DNA of 64,000 nucleotides from Paenibacillus sp. FSL K6-0276 (GTDB lineage Bacteria; Bacillota; Bacilli; Paenibacillales; Paenibacillaceae): NCBI RefSeq assembly GCF_037977235.1, contig NZ_CP150276.1, positions 4,712,001 to 4,776,000 of the forward strand, given 5' to 3'. The notes below the pieces were generated by a model. The model worked only from the letters and a program-made list of their open reading frames with translations, was not told the origin of the DNA and searched no databases. Numbering within the stretch: the stretch's first letter is position 1; each line of letters starts with the position of its first letter. The position numbers were made by a program, and so were the translations under genes. Shown piece by piece: positions 17,146 to 25,191 of the stretch.

Positions 17146-17694
17146 CTATCTGCGCGAGGAATGTGGGTTTCGGGAGCGGGGAGGACCGAGAATTTCTGCC
17201 CATACTACACCGTTACGCAGCTCTTCACGACTACCAGTTCCATTAGACTGAACAGTCGATCCCGCAGAGGAACGCTTAGTCTTATTCGTTTTTTTGGAAT
17301 CCGCACCAGCGATTCCGTCAAAAACGGATTGAAGACGCTCCAGTTCCTCCTGCATTTTTTTCGTGCGCAATTCAACGCCGTCTCTTTCATCAGCTTGCTC
17401 CAAAGACATACCTTCTCCAGTTACATAATCCGGAGTGGGAATATATGCAGGCTCTGGAAAGGCCGGTGATGCGTCATACTCACGAGAGGATGTAGTAACA
17501 GGGGTGGGAAAACCACTACCAGACTGTTCTCCGTTCCCATCTGCATCCTTGTTACGACGGAGAGGATTACCTTCTCCTCCACCAAAAGTCGGCATCCCTC
17601 CGCGTGGAGTGCCTTTGGGTTTGTTCTTCGCAGCCTTATTTACATTGGATACAATCGCGAAAATAATAACTGCAATAATATAGATCCAGCTCAT
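17146..17694 (-). CDS. Unrecognised membrane-anchored protein between floA and yqfC
   Basis: A 182-residue protein of no family I can name. Residues 1-18 (start MSWIYIIAVIIFAIVSNV) form a hydrophobic anchor with a very short or absent N-terminal head. A long low-complexity Gly/Pro/Ser-rich linker (about 25-95) and a charged helical stretch with likely coiled-coil character (VELRTKKMQEELERLQSVF, about 106-124) follow. A distinct C-terminal motif, RNGVVWAEILGPPRSRNPH, ends the protein. It begins 17 nt after floA, so it is probably co-transcribed with nfeD and floA. It occupies the place of Bacillus yqfB but does not resemble it. A membrane scaffold or FloA/NfeD accessory role would be a guess. 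Confidence 0.8.
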   Translation of the reverse strand: MSWIYIIAVIIFAIVSNVNKAAKNKPKGTPRGGMPTFGGGEGNPLRRNKDADGNGEQSGSGFPTPVTTSSREYDASPAFPEPAYIPTPDYVTGEGMSLEQADERDGVELRTKKMQEELERLQSVFDGIAGADSKKTNKTKRSSAGSTVQSNGTGSREELRNGVVWAEILGPPRSRNPHSSRR

Positions 17695-17710
17695 GGAGAT
17701 TCACATCCCC

Positions 17711-18712
17711 TTATTTATTATTGTTAGGACGGGTATTGTCGTCTTGATCGTTCATTTTGCCGAGAGATCCCCGCATTTGGGTATCTGCTTCAATGTTTTT
17801 GATATTCATATAATCCATAACACCAATTTGACCGGCCCGTAGTGCTTCAGCCATTGCCAATGGAACCTGAGATTCCGCTTCGACAACAAGTGCCTTCATT
17901 TCGACAACGCGCGCCTTCATTTCCTGTTCGTGCGCTACAGCCATCGCTCTACGTTCTTCAGCCTTAGCCTGGGCAATTCGTTTGTCTGCCTCAGCTTGTT
18001 CTGTTTGCAGATAAGCACCAATATTCTTGCCGACATCAATATCCGCAATATCAATAGAGAGAATCTCAAAAGCAGTACCAGAATCCAGACCTTTAGCCAA
18101 AACCGTACGTGAGATCGAATCCGGATTCTCCAAAACATCCTTATGCGAATCACTCGAACCTACCGTAGTTACAATCCCTTCGCCGACACGAGCAATAATC
18201 GTTTCTTCACCTGCACCACCAACGAGGCGATCAATATTAGCACGAACAGTAACCCGTGCTTTTACTTTAACCTCAATACCATTCTTAGCTACAGCCGCTA
18301 CAATAGGTGTTTCGATCACACGTGGATTTACACTCATCTGAACAGCCAGAAGCACGTCACGACCTGCAAGGTCAATTGCTGCTGCACGAGTGAATTCCAA
18401 AGGAATATCTGCACGCTGAGCTGCTATTAGAGCATTAACCACCCGGTCAACGTTACCCCCTGCGAGATAATGGCTCTCCAGTTGATTAATGTTAAGTCCA
18501 AGACCAGCCTTTGTCGCTTTAATCATAGGATTAACAATTCGACTCGGTGTAACACGACGCAATCTCATGGCCACCAGCGTAATGATACTGATTCTAACGC
18601 CCGATGCCCATGCAGAGATCCAGAGCATGACCGGGAAGAAGCTTAAAAAGACACTCAACAAGATGATCACGACTACCGCAATCAACAAAAAAGTAATTAA
18701 AGATGCTTCCAT
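17711..18712 (-). CDS. floA: Flotillin-like protein FloA
   Basis: SPFH-type scaffold protein that organises functional membrane microdomains. The 333-residue protein starts with a hydrophobic hairpin (ITFLLIAVVVIILLSVFLSF, then MLWISAWASGV). The family core follows (NPMIKATKAGLGLNINQLESHYLAGGNVDRV). The C-terminal part has EA-rich repeats (QAEADKRIAQAKAEERRAMAVAHEQEMKAR) typical of flotillin oligomerisation. It lies 55 nt after the nfeD partner gene, the usual arrangement. The start ATG at 18712 is preceded by GGAGGTTATAAAGTT. Confidence 0.97.
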   Translation of the reverse strand: MEASLITFLLIAVVVIILLSVFLSFFPVMLWISAWASGVRISIITLVAMRLRRVTPSRIVNPMIKATKAGLGLNINQLESHYLAGGNVDRVVNALIAAQRADIPLEFTRAAAIDLAGRDVLLAVQMSVNPRVIETPIVAAVAKNGIEVKVKARVTVRANIDRLVGGAGEETIIARVGEGIVTTVGSSDSHKDVLENPDSISRTVLAKGLDSGTAFEILSIDIADIDVGKNIGAYLQTEQAEADKRIAQAKAEERRAMAVAHEQEMKARVVEMKALVVEAESQVPLAMAEALRAGQIGVMDYMNIKNIEADTQMRGSLGKMNDQDDNTRPNNNK

Positions 18713-18767
18713 AACTTTATAACCTCCGTTAAATTATTGTGGAGCTACTATTAATCATACCATTTAC

Positions 18768-20153
18768 CTATTCCTTGATTTCCTTCACTACAATCCGTCC
18801 GCCCTCAACTTTTATAACAGAGACCGGTACATTAACGCTAATAAAGCTGCCTTCTGTAACGACATCTACGCGCTCGCCGCCAATCATAGCCGTTCCGGAT
18901 GGACGAAGCGGAGTAATACTGTTTCCTTTAGCTCCGACTAAGCTTATCTTCTCTTCAACCGGTATAAATCCCTGATCTTTGGTGAGAGTATCCTTCAAGA
19001 TAAACCTATTCCAAACTCCACGTTCTTTAAATGCGACAGCCACAATTACAATGACTACAGTCGCAGCAGCGAATGCGATACCTAAACTAAACAACGCATG
19101 TGTAAAGCTGTATGCGGCTCGTACGACACCTGCTACAAGACTCACTGAACCGAGTAAGCCCAATATACCAAAGCTCGGCACGAACAGCTCCAGCACAAGC
19201 ATGACAAGTCCAATTATGAACAAAAGCCAAGTCTCTGATCCGGCAAACCCTGCTACAGAGTTTCCGAAAAAATATAAAACAAAGGCTAGTGTCCCAATGA
19301 TCCCAGGTGCACCAAAACCCGGAACGAGCAACTCAATCACGACGCCTGTGATCCCAACGAACAACAGAATCGTCATAATAATCGGACTCGTCAGAAATTG
19401 CGACATTTTCTCGGCGCCCGTATGCTCCACACGAAATATGTCATCTGTAGTATACCCTAGCCAAGTAATCGCTTCCTCAGTAGTAGCTGTAATTTGATCA
19501 GCGTAACCAGCTTTTAACGCTTCGTCACTAGACAAGGCAATAATTTCGCCCTGCGCTTTAGATACACCTAGATCTGGCTTATCCACAACCAAATTACTAT
19601 CGACCATTCCCGCAGCAATATCTGGATCACGCTCATTCAGAGCAGCGGCTCCAATCATTTTTGATTTCCAGTAGGACACCATCTTAGCGTCATCTACTTT
19701 TCGACCGCTCCCATCCACGAGGGATGCAGAACCGATCATGCTGCCCGGCTTCATGATGATTGCACCTGCGTTAAGTGCTATGTAACTGCCTGCGGAGGCG
19801 GCATCACCTTTAATATATGCAGCTGTAGGTATGTCACTATCTCTTACCATAGTCCCAATCTGTTCTGCTGAATTCACCAGTCCTCCTGGTGTATCCACCT
19901 CTAGCACAATTAGAACCGCTCCATAATTAGCAGCTTCTGCAAACCCTCTTTCCAAGAAGCTTTGCAAACCTCTTTCAATTTTCTGATCTACCGGAATAAT
20001 AAACACAGGGCCTTTCTTCAAATCACCACTCGCAACTCCCGGTGCTTTTGGTGCTGTTACATCAGCGCTTACATTTGGTATAAACGGCGTTAAGAGCAGG
20101 AGCAGTAAAACAACGGGAATGCTGGCCAACATTATTTTCCGTAATTTTTTCAA
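18768..20153 (-). CDS. yqeZ: NfeD family membrane serine protease (YqeZ type)
   Basis: Long-form NfeD protein that pairs with FloA. It has an N-terminal signal sequence (MLASIPVVLLLLLLTPF), then a ClpP/S49-like protease domain with LEVDTPGGLVNSAEQI and GDAASAGSYIALNAGAIIM. Four to five membrane helices follow (about residues 255-380), and then a C-terminal OB-fold NfeD domain (GTAMIGGERVDVVTEGSFI onward). The length of 461 residues is normal. The start is TTG at 20153, 8 nt after GGGAGG. A terminator separates it from yqeY upstream, so a promoter probably lies in the 80-nt gap before it. Confidence 0.95.
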   Translation of the reverse strand: MKKLRKIMLASIPVVLLLLLLTPFIPNVSADVTAPKAPGVASGDLKKGPVFIIPVDQKIERGLQSFLERGFAEAANYGAVLIVLEVDTPGGLVNSAEQIGTMVRDSDIPTAAYIKGDAASAGSYIALNAGAIIMKPGSMIGSASLVDGSGRKVDDAKMVSYWKSKMIGAAALNERDPDIAAGMVDSNLVVDKPDLGVSKAQGEIIALSSDEALKAGYADQITATTEEAITWLGYTTDDIFRVEHTGAEKMSQFLTSPIIMTILLFVGITGVVIELLVPGFGAPGIIGTLAFVLYFFGNSVAGFAGSETWLLFIIGLVMLVLELFVPSFGILGLLGSVSLVAGVVRAAYSFTHALFSLGIAFAAATVVIVIVAVAFKERGVWNRFILKDTLTKDQGFIPVEEKISLVGAKGNSITPLRPSGTAMIGGERVDVVTEGSFISVNVPVSVIKVEGGRIVVKEIKE

Positions 20154-20236
20154 TGTTTTTACCTCCCTTCTTCAACTTGACCCGGGGACACATAAACGTT
20201 ATTACGCTGCAATTGGAATTACGTTTCAAAACATAG

Positions 20237-20263
20237 AAAAGCACCCCTTTTGCAAGGGGTGCT
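20237..20263 (-). terminator. Terminator after rpsU-yqeY
   Basis: A perfect 10-bp stem AGCACCCCTT / AAGGGGTGCT with a 4-nt loop, followed on the minus strand by TTTTC. It starts 10 nt after the yqeY stop codon. Confidence 0.9.
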
Positions 20264-20272
20264 AGCGCTATA

Positions 20273-20716
20273 TTATTGCAGAAATTGCAGAACCGCTTGG
20301 TTCACGAGTTTACCATCGGCGCGACCTTTGACCTTAGGCATCAGTGCGCTCATGACCTTACCCATTTCACTTTTCGAAGAAGCACCGGTTTCCTGGATGG
20401 TCTGCTGTACAATTACTTTAATTTCTTCTTCGGAAAGTTGCTCGGGAAGATACTTAATAATAATCTCGATTTCTGCCTTCGTACTCGCGGCAAGCTCGTC
20501 GCGACCCGCTGATTCAAATTCTTGGAGGGCATCTTTGCGCTGTTTGATTTCACGACTAAGGATATCAAGCACTTCGTTGTCGTCCAATGTTCTCTTCAAA
20601 TCTATTTCAAGATACTTTATTGTAGAACGAACCATTCGAATCGTGGAGAGCGTGAACTTGTCCTTACTCTTCATCGCTTGCTTCATATCTTCGTTCAATC
20701 TCTCGCTAAGATTCAT
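20273..20716 (-). CDS. yqeY: GatB/YqeY domain-containing protein
   Basis: A 147-residue YqeY-family protein, related to the C-terminal helical domain of the GatB subunit of Asp/Glu-tRNA amidotransferase; its own role is unknown. Family features: MNLSERLNEDMKQAMKSKDK at the start, STIRMVRSTIKYLEIDLKR, YLPEQLSEEEI, and the C-terminal MGKVMSALMPKVKGRADG. It directly follows rpsU (15 nt) as in Bacillus, behind TTTTAGGAGGATTAC, and is bounded by a strong terminator. Confidence 0.95.
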   Translation of the reverse strand: MNLSERLNEDMKQAMKSKDKFTLSTIRMVRSTIKYLEIDLKRTLDDNEVLDILSREIKQRKDALQEFESAGRDELAASTKAEIEIIIKYLPEQLSEEEIKVIVQQTIQETGASSKSEMGKVMSALMPKVKGRADGKLVNQAVLQFLQ

Positions 20717-20731
20717 GCGTGGGTAATCCTC

Positions 20732-20905
20732 CTAAAACTTTCTCTTACGAGCAGCCTCAGACTTCAGCTTTTTCTTAACGCTTGGCTTTTCGTAATGTTT
20801 GCGTTTCTTCACCTCAGCCAAGACACCATCTTTTGCGATGGAACGTTTAAAGCGACGAAGTGCAGCATCAATTGTCTCGTTTTTGCGAACTTTCGTTTCA
20901 GACAC
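20732..20905 (-). CDS. rpsU: 30S ribosomal protein S21
   Basis: Small-subunit protein S21, 57 residues. The start is GTG at 20905 (VSETKVRKNETIDAALRRF), because GGAGGGG lies 5 nt upstream and the family begins there; the longer frame to 20947 is a leader extension. The basic tail KKKLKSEAARKRKF is typical. It heads the rpsU-yqeY unit with a consensus-like promoter 58-87 nt upstream. Confidence 0.96.
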   Translation of the reverse strand: MSETKVRKNETIDAALRRFKRSIAKDGVLAEVKKRKHYEKPSVKKKLKSEAARKRKF

Positions 20906-20962
20906 AGTTTCCCCTCCCTCCGACCATACCGTCCAAGAGCATAACACGGTTTATCAAATTCC

Positions 20963-20992
20963 ATTATAGGTCAAACGGAAATAAGGTGTCAA
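20963..20992 (-). promoter_or_regulatory. SigA-type promoter of rpsU-yqeY
   Basis: On the minus strand TTGACA (20987-20992), an 18-nt spacer and TATAAT (20963-20968) match the vegetative consensus perfectly in both boxes. It points at rpsU, whose start is about 58 nt further on. Confidence 0.85.
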
Positions 20993-21044
20993 CCTTCGTG
21001 TTATTCTTTTTTTCTGGCAAGTTCTTCAACATTTAATGATTGTA

Positions 21045-21404
21045 CTATGCGTGAGAAGCTGAGTTTCCTGTAAGGGCTCCCAGCTTGGCCCCACCAAGCA
21101 AGTGATAATGAAGATGAGGCACAGCTTGTCCACTATCAGGACCACAATTATTGATCAAACGATAACCAGACTCAGCAATCCCAAGGTCGATAGCGATCTG
21201 TTGCGCTACACTGTGAATTTCAGCAATTAGCGGAAGGTCCTCAGGTGTGACATCATTCATGGAAGCAATGAACTTCTTTGGAATGATTAACACATGTACC
21301 GGTGCAGCCGGCTCGATGTCGTAGAATGCAAGAATACGCTCGTTCTCAAATACTTTTTTGGAAGGAATAGTACCCTCAATAATTTTGCTAAACACGGTCT
21401 CCAT
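21045..21404 (-). CDS. HIT family protein (histidine triad hydrolase)
   Basis: A 119-residue HINT-branch protein, which generally hydrolyses purine nucleoside phosphoramidates and related adenylates. The histidine triad HLHYHLLGG gives H97, H99 and H101, and the N-terminal FSKIIEGTIPSKKVFE is the family signature. A G-x-K insert near the C-terminus (GGAKLGALTG) is also typical of the small HinT-like forms. The start at 21404 is preceded by TTTTTAGGAGGC. It is probably monocistronic, with about 370 nt of non-coding DNA upstream. Confidence 0.94.
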   Translation of the reverse strand: METVFSKIIEGTIPSKKVFENERILAFYDIEPAAPVHVLIIPKKFIASMNDVTPEDLPLIAEIHSVAQQIAIDLGIAESGYRLINNCGPDSGQAVPHLHYHLLGGAKLGALTGNSASHA

Positions 21405-21593
21405 AGAGTGCTTGCCTCCTAAAAATTGGTGAAATTTCGCTTCATCATAGGATAATCATACAGGATAATCACCAATTACGAAAGACGCTTAGAAACTCAA
21501 CATTTCACCCTAAAACTGTATCTGTTACAGAATGAGCCCGTTATAAGAAAATTGCTACGTTATAATGAAGACCCGTCGGGACTGATTAAAAGG
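21405..21593. other. Non-coding region upstream of the HIT gene
   Basis: No gene is seen. It should hold the HIT promoter; TATGAT boxes occur twice near 21448-21464 on the minus strand without a convincing -35 box. Just 5' of the HIT start, GAAGCGAAATTTCACC and TTTTTAGGAGG vaguely recall the cdd and prmA leader units. Confidence 0.4.
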
Positions 21594-21693
21594 CAAAAAA
21601 AAAAGAAACACCCTTCACAGCTCATAAAGCTGATTCGGCGGCGGACGTATGAAAAGGAGTACATTCCCGGTCATACGTCCGCCGAGGTGTTTC
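21594..21693 (-). terminator. Three-way-junction terminator after sbcC, possible small RNA
   Basis: On the minus strand an outer stem GAAACACC / GGTGTTTC encloses a perfect 14-bp stem (CGGCGGACGTATGA / TCATACGTCCGCCG) and a small CAGCT / AGCTG hairpin. The outer stem is followed directly by eleven U (21594-21604). It lies 81 nt after the sbcC stop and is far larger than an ordinary terminator. A TATAAT box (21716-21721) just upstream, without a clear -35, could start a separate RNA of about 115 nt. Confidence 0.8.
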
Positions 21694-21773
21694 AAAAGTA
21701 ATGTCGGCTTAGCTGTATTATAACAGCGTGTTGATGCTGTATCTGTGATATCAATCACACACTTCGAACCTCT

Positions 21774-24700
21774 TCACATTTTTTCCAAAATGATGCGAGA
21801 TCCCCCTCCACCTTGTTCAGCAGGAACAACTACCAGCTTGCGCGGCAACCGAGCACGTAGCTCTGGGACGTGGCTGATAATGCCGACAGACAGCTGGTCA
21901 TTATGCAATCTTTCGAGTGAAGTGATTACTGTATCCAGCAGATCAGGGTCGAGCGTCCCAAAGCCTTCATCCAGGAAGAAAAATTGCAACGGATATTGTC
22001 CCCGAAGTTGGATCTGAGCTGAAAGAGCAAGCGCCAGTGAAAGGGATGTGAGGAAGGTCTCTCCACCAGACAGTGTTGAAACAGGTCTTCTCACCCCGCC
22101 GTTCCCATCATCACGGATCACAAATCCGCCACCCGAATCAACCTCCAGCGCATAACGCTGCTTGCTCAGGAAACGAAGCCTCTGGGAAGCGGACTGACAC
22201 ACCTGCATCAATTGTTCCTCAGCAATGTACTCAACAAAGGCATTCCCACGTAAGACCGTCTGCAGCTTGGATAGTTGATCTTGTAGAGAAGCATGTTCAA
22301 GCCGCTGGGCTTCGAGCTCCATCCAGCGAATATGCCGATGCCGCAGATCCTCTAGATCACGCTCTGCACGTGCTCTTGCCTGAAGGGCCATTTCGTCCTC
22401 AGCCTTGCTTTCTCTTAAGGTCCCCTGGCTTACTTGCCATTCCTCTTCACTTAAGCTGGCTCCGTCAAGCTTCTCTTCAATGTTACGCAGCTGCAATGAG
22501 ACCTCAGCTTCTTCGGCACGATGAGCGCGTACCCGGGAAGAAGCCATTTCCCGTTCTTCGGGTGTGAGGGCCGCCCCCTCAACCGCTGAAGCCGAACGAA
22601 ACGGTGAAGATTCTAGGCTTTGCTCCCACTGGCTAGCTGCGGTTACGTAATGTTCACGCGCAGATTCTGCGGATTGGCGAGCAATCGCTGCCTCTTTAAT
22701 CTCATATTGAGCCTTTTCCGCCACCTTAAGATGTAATTGCTTGCTTGTCTCCACAGCAGTTAACAATTCCTGCAAACGCCCTTCACACTCCGCTAGAAGA
22801 GTGGCAGCAGCACGACCATTAGTCCACTCAAGTAGACGCTGATCTTTTTCACGCTGCAATTCCTCTTTGCCTTCCATCTGTGTGTTCCACTGAGCGAGCT
22901 CTTTATCTAGAGCCGTGATTGTCTCCTGAAGGTTCTGCACAGAAGCACTCTTCTCATCCAGAAACTTGACACTGATTTCTAGACGCGATCTAATTTCCTC
23001 GGCTTGAGCATCCTTGTCTAGCATTTCGCGGTAAGCTTTTTCTACCTCTCCTGGTGCCAGATCAGGGAACTGCTGTGCCCAGTTTTGCCGCAGAGCTATT
23101 AGCTGGCTGTTGAGTTCCTCAGCTTTGGCAGTAATTCCTTCTACCCAGCTCCGTTCACCTTCAACACCAGCTGCTTCTTTGAGGCATAGCTGCTGAACTT
23201 CCTGCATGGATTGCTGCCACTGTACCGCCGTACGACGCAGTTCTCCTGACTGGCCTTTTAATGCCAAAAGGGCAGCCTCAAGTTCTGACAAGGCTTCTTC
23301 ATCCGGAATGATCAAATCGCTAGAAGGGGAGATAGTGCTATTTACTTCTGTACTTGCTGCTGCAGGGTGATTCACTGCTTCGATAGCTTCATCTCCAAAT
23401 ACCTGCTCCAGCCATACCTGTTCCTGTTCACGTAGACCACGAAACAAATGACGAGCTTCCAAGGCCCGTCTGGACAATGCCCGGACTTGCTGAAGCTTTA
23501 TCTCCAGTTCCTGTTGTTCCAAGCTTTCATGCAATAAAGCAGGTGCTGGATGATGCTCGCTGCCGCATACAGGGCAGGGTTGTCCTTCTTCCAGTTCCTT
23601 AGCAAGCGCAAGTGATAGCCGATGAAGCTCTTGATCCTTCAAAGACGCTTCCAAAGAACTGATATGTTGCTCAAGTCTCTCCGCTGCGGTACGTGCATCT
23701 TCTTCTGCTGCCAGCAGCTTCTCTTGATGCAACGCCGCCTCGCGGATCAGTTGCCCGCGAGAAGCTTCCTGCGCCTCGCGACGGCCCTCGGCCTCCGCGA
23801 GGCGCATTTGTGCTGCCGCGAGCGCAGCGGCACGCTCGCGGCGCTCTTTCTCCGCCTTATCCCACTGGGATTCGGCGGAGTGCAGCCCTTGCAGTCTCTG
23901 CATCGCTTCTTGCAGAGACTGCCGCTCCTGGGAGCGGACACCGAGCGGCTGCAGGCTCTGCTGCAGCTCTTGCTGGCGCTTTTGGCCCTTGGCCAAAAGC
24001 TCACGCTCCCGAGCCATGCCCTCCCGCAGCTCCGCTAGCTTGCGGGAGGCCTCTTCGCGGCGCTCGCGCAAAGCCGCGAGTTCGCGCCGTAGCGCGCCGA
24101 GCTCGGACTCGAGCTCGAGCGCGCGGCGGTAGGTGCCGGCCCCCTCCCGGAGGGCCGGCTCTTCCGCCGCAAGCGCGGCCTGCGCAGCAGCCGCGGCCGC
24201 AGCGGCACGCGCCGCCTCCTGCTCGGCGGCGGCGGCCAGCACCTCTTGGCCCTCCGCGCGGGCCAATCGGCTCTTAAAGGCTTCTTCCGCGCTGCGCCAT
24301 GCTTTCAGCGCGGGAAGCCTAGCCTCGGCCTCGTCAGCTTGGCCGAGCTTCTGTTCAAGGAGGAGAATCTCCTCCTCCTTGGAGAGCAGCCCCTGCCGCT
24401 GCAGCTCGCGGCGGGTCCGTTCCTCTTGGAACTCGCGAATACGCGCGAAACGCTCCGAGACCTGCAGCGCCGCCTCCAGCTTTCGGCGGCACTCCGCAGC
24501 ATAGGCAACTGCCTGTTCGAGGCGCTCCGCCGCTGCCTCTACATCCCCTTTGCCTGCGCTGCCAAGACCCTGCTGCTCCGCTTCCAGCGCACGGAGTGCA
24601 GCCTCATTCTCCTTGACCCGGCGGCTAAGTTTAATCGCAAGTTGATCGCCATACTGTTCCAAATGGAACAGACGCTGCAGCATTTGCCGGCGATCTACGC

Positions 24701-25190
24701 CACGAAGCGATAAGAATTCGGCAAATTTCCCCTGCGGCAATACAACTGCTCGCGTGAAGTCATCCATTTTGAGACCAATATGCTCCTCCACGCAGCGCGT
24801 AACATCCGCAAGCTTGTCTGCCATAACGTTGTCACCGTCAGGTGTGATTTCGATGAAACGACTAATCGTGTTACTGACGGTTTGCTCACCTGTCCGTTTG
24901 AACTTACGTTCCACACGATAACGACGTGCCCCAGCGGAAGAAGTGAGCTCAAAGGTAAACGCCACGCTAAGTGAATCCTCCGAATGATTCATAATCCCTT
25001 GTGTTCCGTTAATGGCACGCTCTACTTTCCCATACATCGCCAAAGTAATAGCATCCAGCAAACTAGATTTGCCACTGCCCGTAGGTCCAAAGATCCCGAA
25101 CAGACCGGTCTCACACAAACTTTCAAAATCTATTTCCTGCATTTCTCTATAACTCTGTAATCCTGCTACTTTTAATAGAATAGGCTTCAC
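21774..25190 (-). CDS. sbcC: Exonuclease subunit SbcC (SMC-like ATPase)
   Basis: ATPase arm of the SbcCD nuclease, which opens hairpins and processes DNA ends; homologue of Rad50. Walker A is GPTGSGKSSLLDAI near residue 35. Long coiled coils flank the zinc hook CPVC (about residue 537), and the C-terminus carries the ABC signature STLSGGETF and Walker B FFFLDEGFGTLDPD. Length 1138 is normal for Firmicutes. The GTG start is one base after the sbcD stop, so the two are coupled. Between about 23750 and 24250 the coding DNA is strikingly GC-rich and encodes an alanine-rich stretch (AARAAAAAAAAQAALAA) within the coiled coil. Confidence 0.97.
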   Translation of the reverse strand: MKPILLKVAGLQSYREMQEIDFESLCETGLFGIFGPTGSGKSSLLDAITLAMYGKVERAINGTQGIMNHSEDSLSVAFTFELTSSAGARRYRVERKFKRTGEQTVSNTISRFIEITPDGDNVMADKLADVTRCVEEHIGLKMDDFTRAVVLPQGKFAEFLSLRGVDRRQMLQRLFHLEQYGDQLAIKLSRRVKENEAALRALEAEQQGLGSAGKGDVEAAAERLEQAVAYAAECRRKLEAALQVSERFARIREFQEERTRRELQRQGLLSKEEEILLLEQKLGQADEAEARLPALKAWRSAEEAFKSRLARAEGQEVLAAAAEQEAARAAAAAAAAQAALAAEEPALREGAGTYRRALELESELGALRRELAALRERREEASRKLAELREGMARERELLAKGQKRQQELQQSLQPLGVRSQERQSLQEAMQRLQGLHSAESQWDKAEKERRERAAALAAAQMRLAEAEGRREAQEASRGQLIREAALHQEKLLAAEEDARTAAERLEQHISSLEASLKDQELHRLSLALAKELEEGQPCPVCGSEHHPAPALLHESLEQQELEIKLQQVRALSRRALEARHLFRGLREQEQVWLEQVFGDEAIEAVNHPAAASTEVNSTISPSSDLIIPDEEALSELEAALLALKGQSGELRRTAVQWQQSMQEVQQLCLKEAAGVEGERSWVEGITAKAEELNSQLIALRQNWAQQFPDLAPGEVEKAYREMLDKDAQAEEIRSRLEISVKFLDEKSASVQNLQETITALDKELAQWNTQMEGKEELQREKDQRLLEWTNGRAAATLLAECEGRLQELLTAVETSKQLHLKVAEKAQYEIKEAAIARQSAESAREHYVTAASQWEQSLESSPFRSASAVEGAALTPEEREMASSRVRAHRAEEAEVSLQLRNIEEKLDGASLSEEEWQVSQGTLRESKAEDEMALQARARAERDLEDLRHRHIRWMELEAQRLEHASLQDQLSKLQTVLRGNAFVEYIAEEQLMQVCQSASQRLRFLSKQRYALEVDSGGGFVIRDDGNGGVRRPVSTLSGGETFLTSLSLALALSAQIQLRGQYPLQFFFLDEGFGTLDPDLLDTVITSLERLHNDQLSVGIISHVPELRARLPRKLVVVPAEQGGGGSRIILEKM

Positions 25191-25191
25191 C

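Noticed and set aside
21541..21565. Plus-strand promoter with TATAAT at 21560-21565
   Set aside because: The -10 is perfect but no -35 box is present at 16-18 nt, and there is no plus-strand gene downstream.
23622..24277. Long plus-strand frames of 138 and 194 residues opposite sbcC
   Set aside because: They are by-products of the GC-rich codons of the sbcC coiled coil; the translations are Pro/Arg/Ala-rich without a domain.
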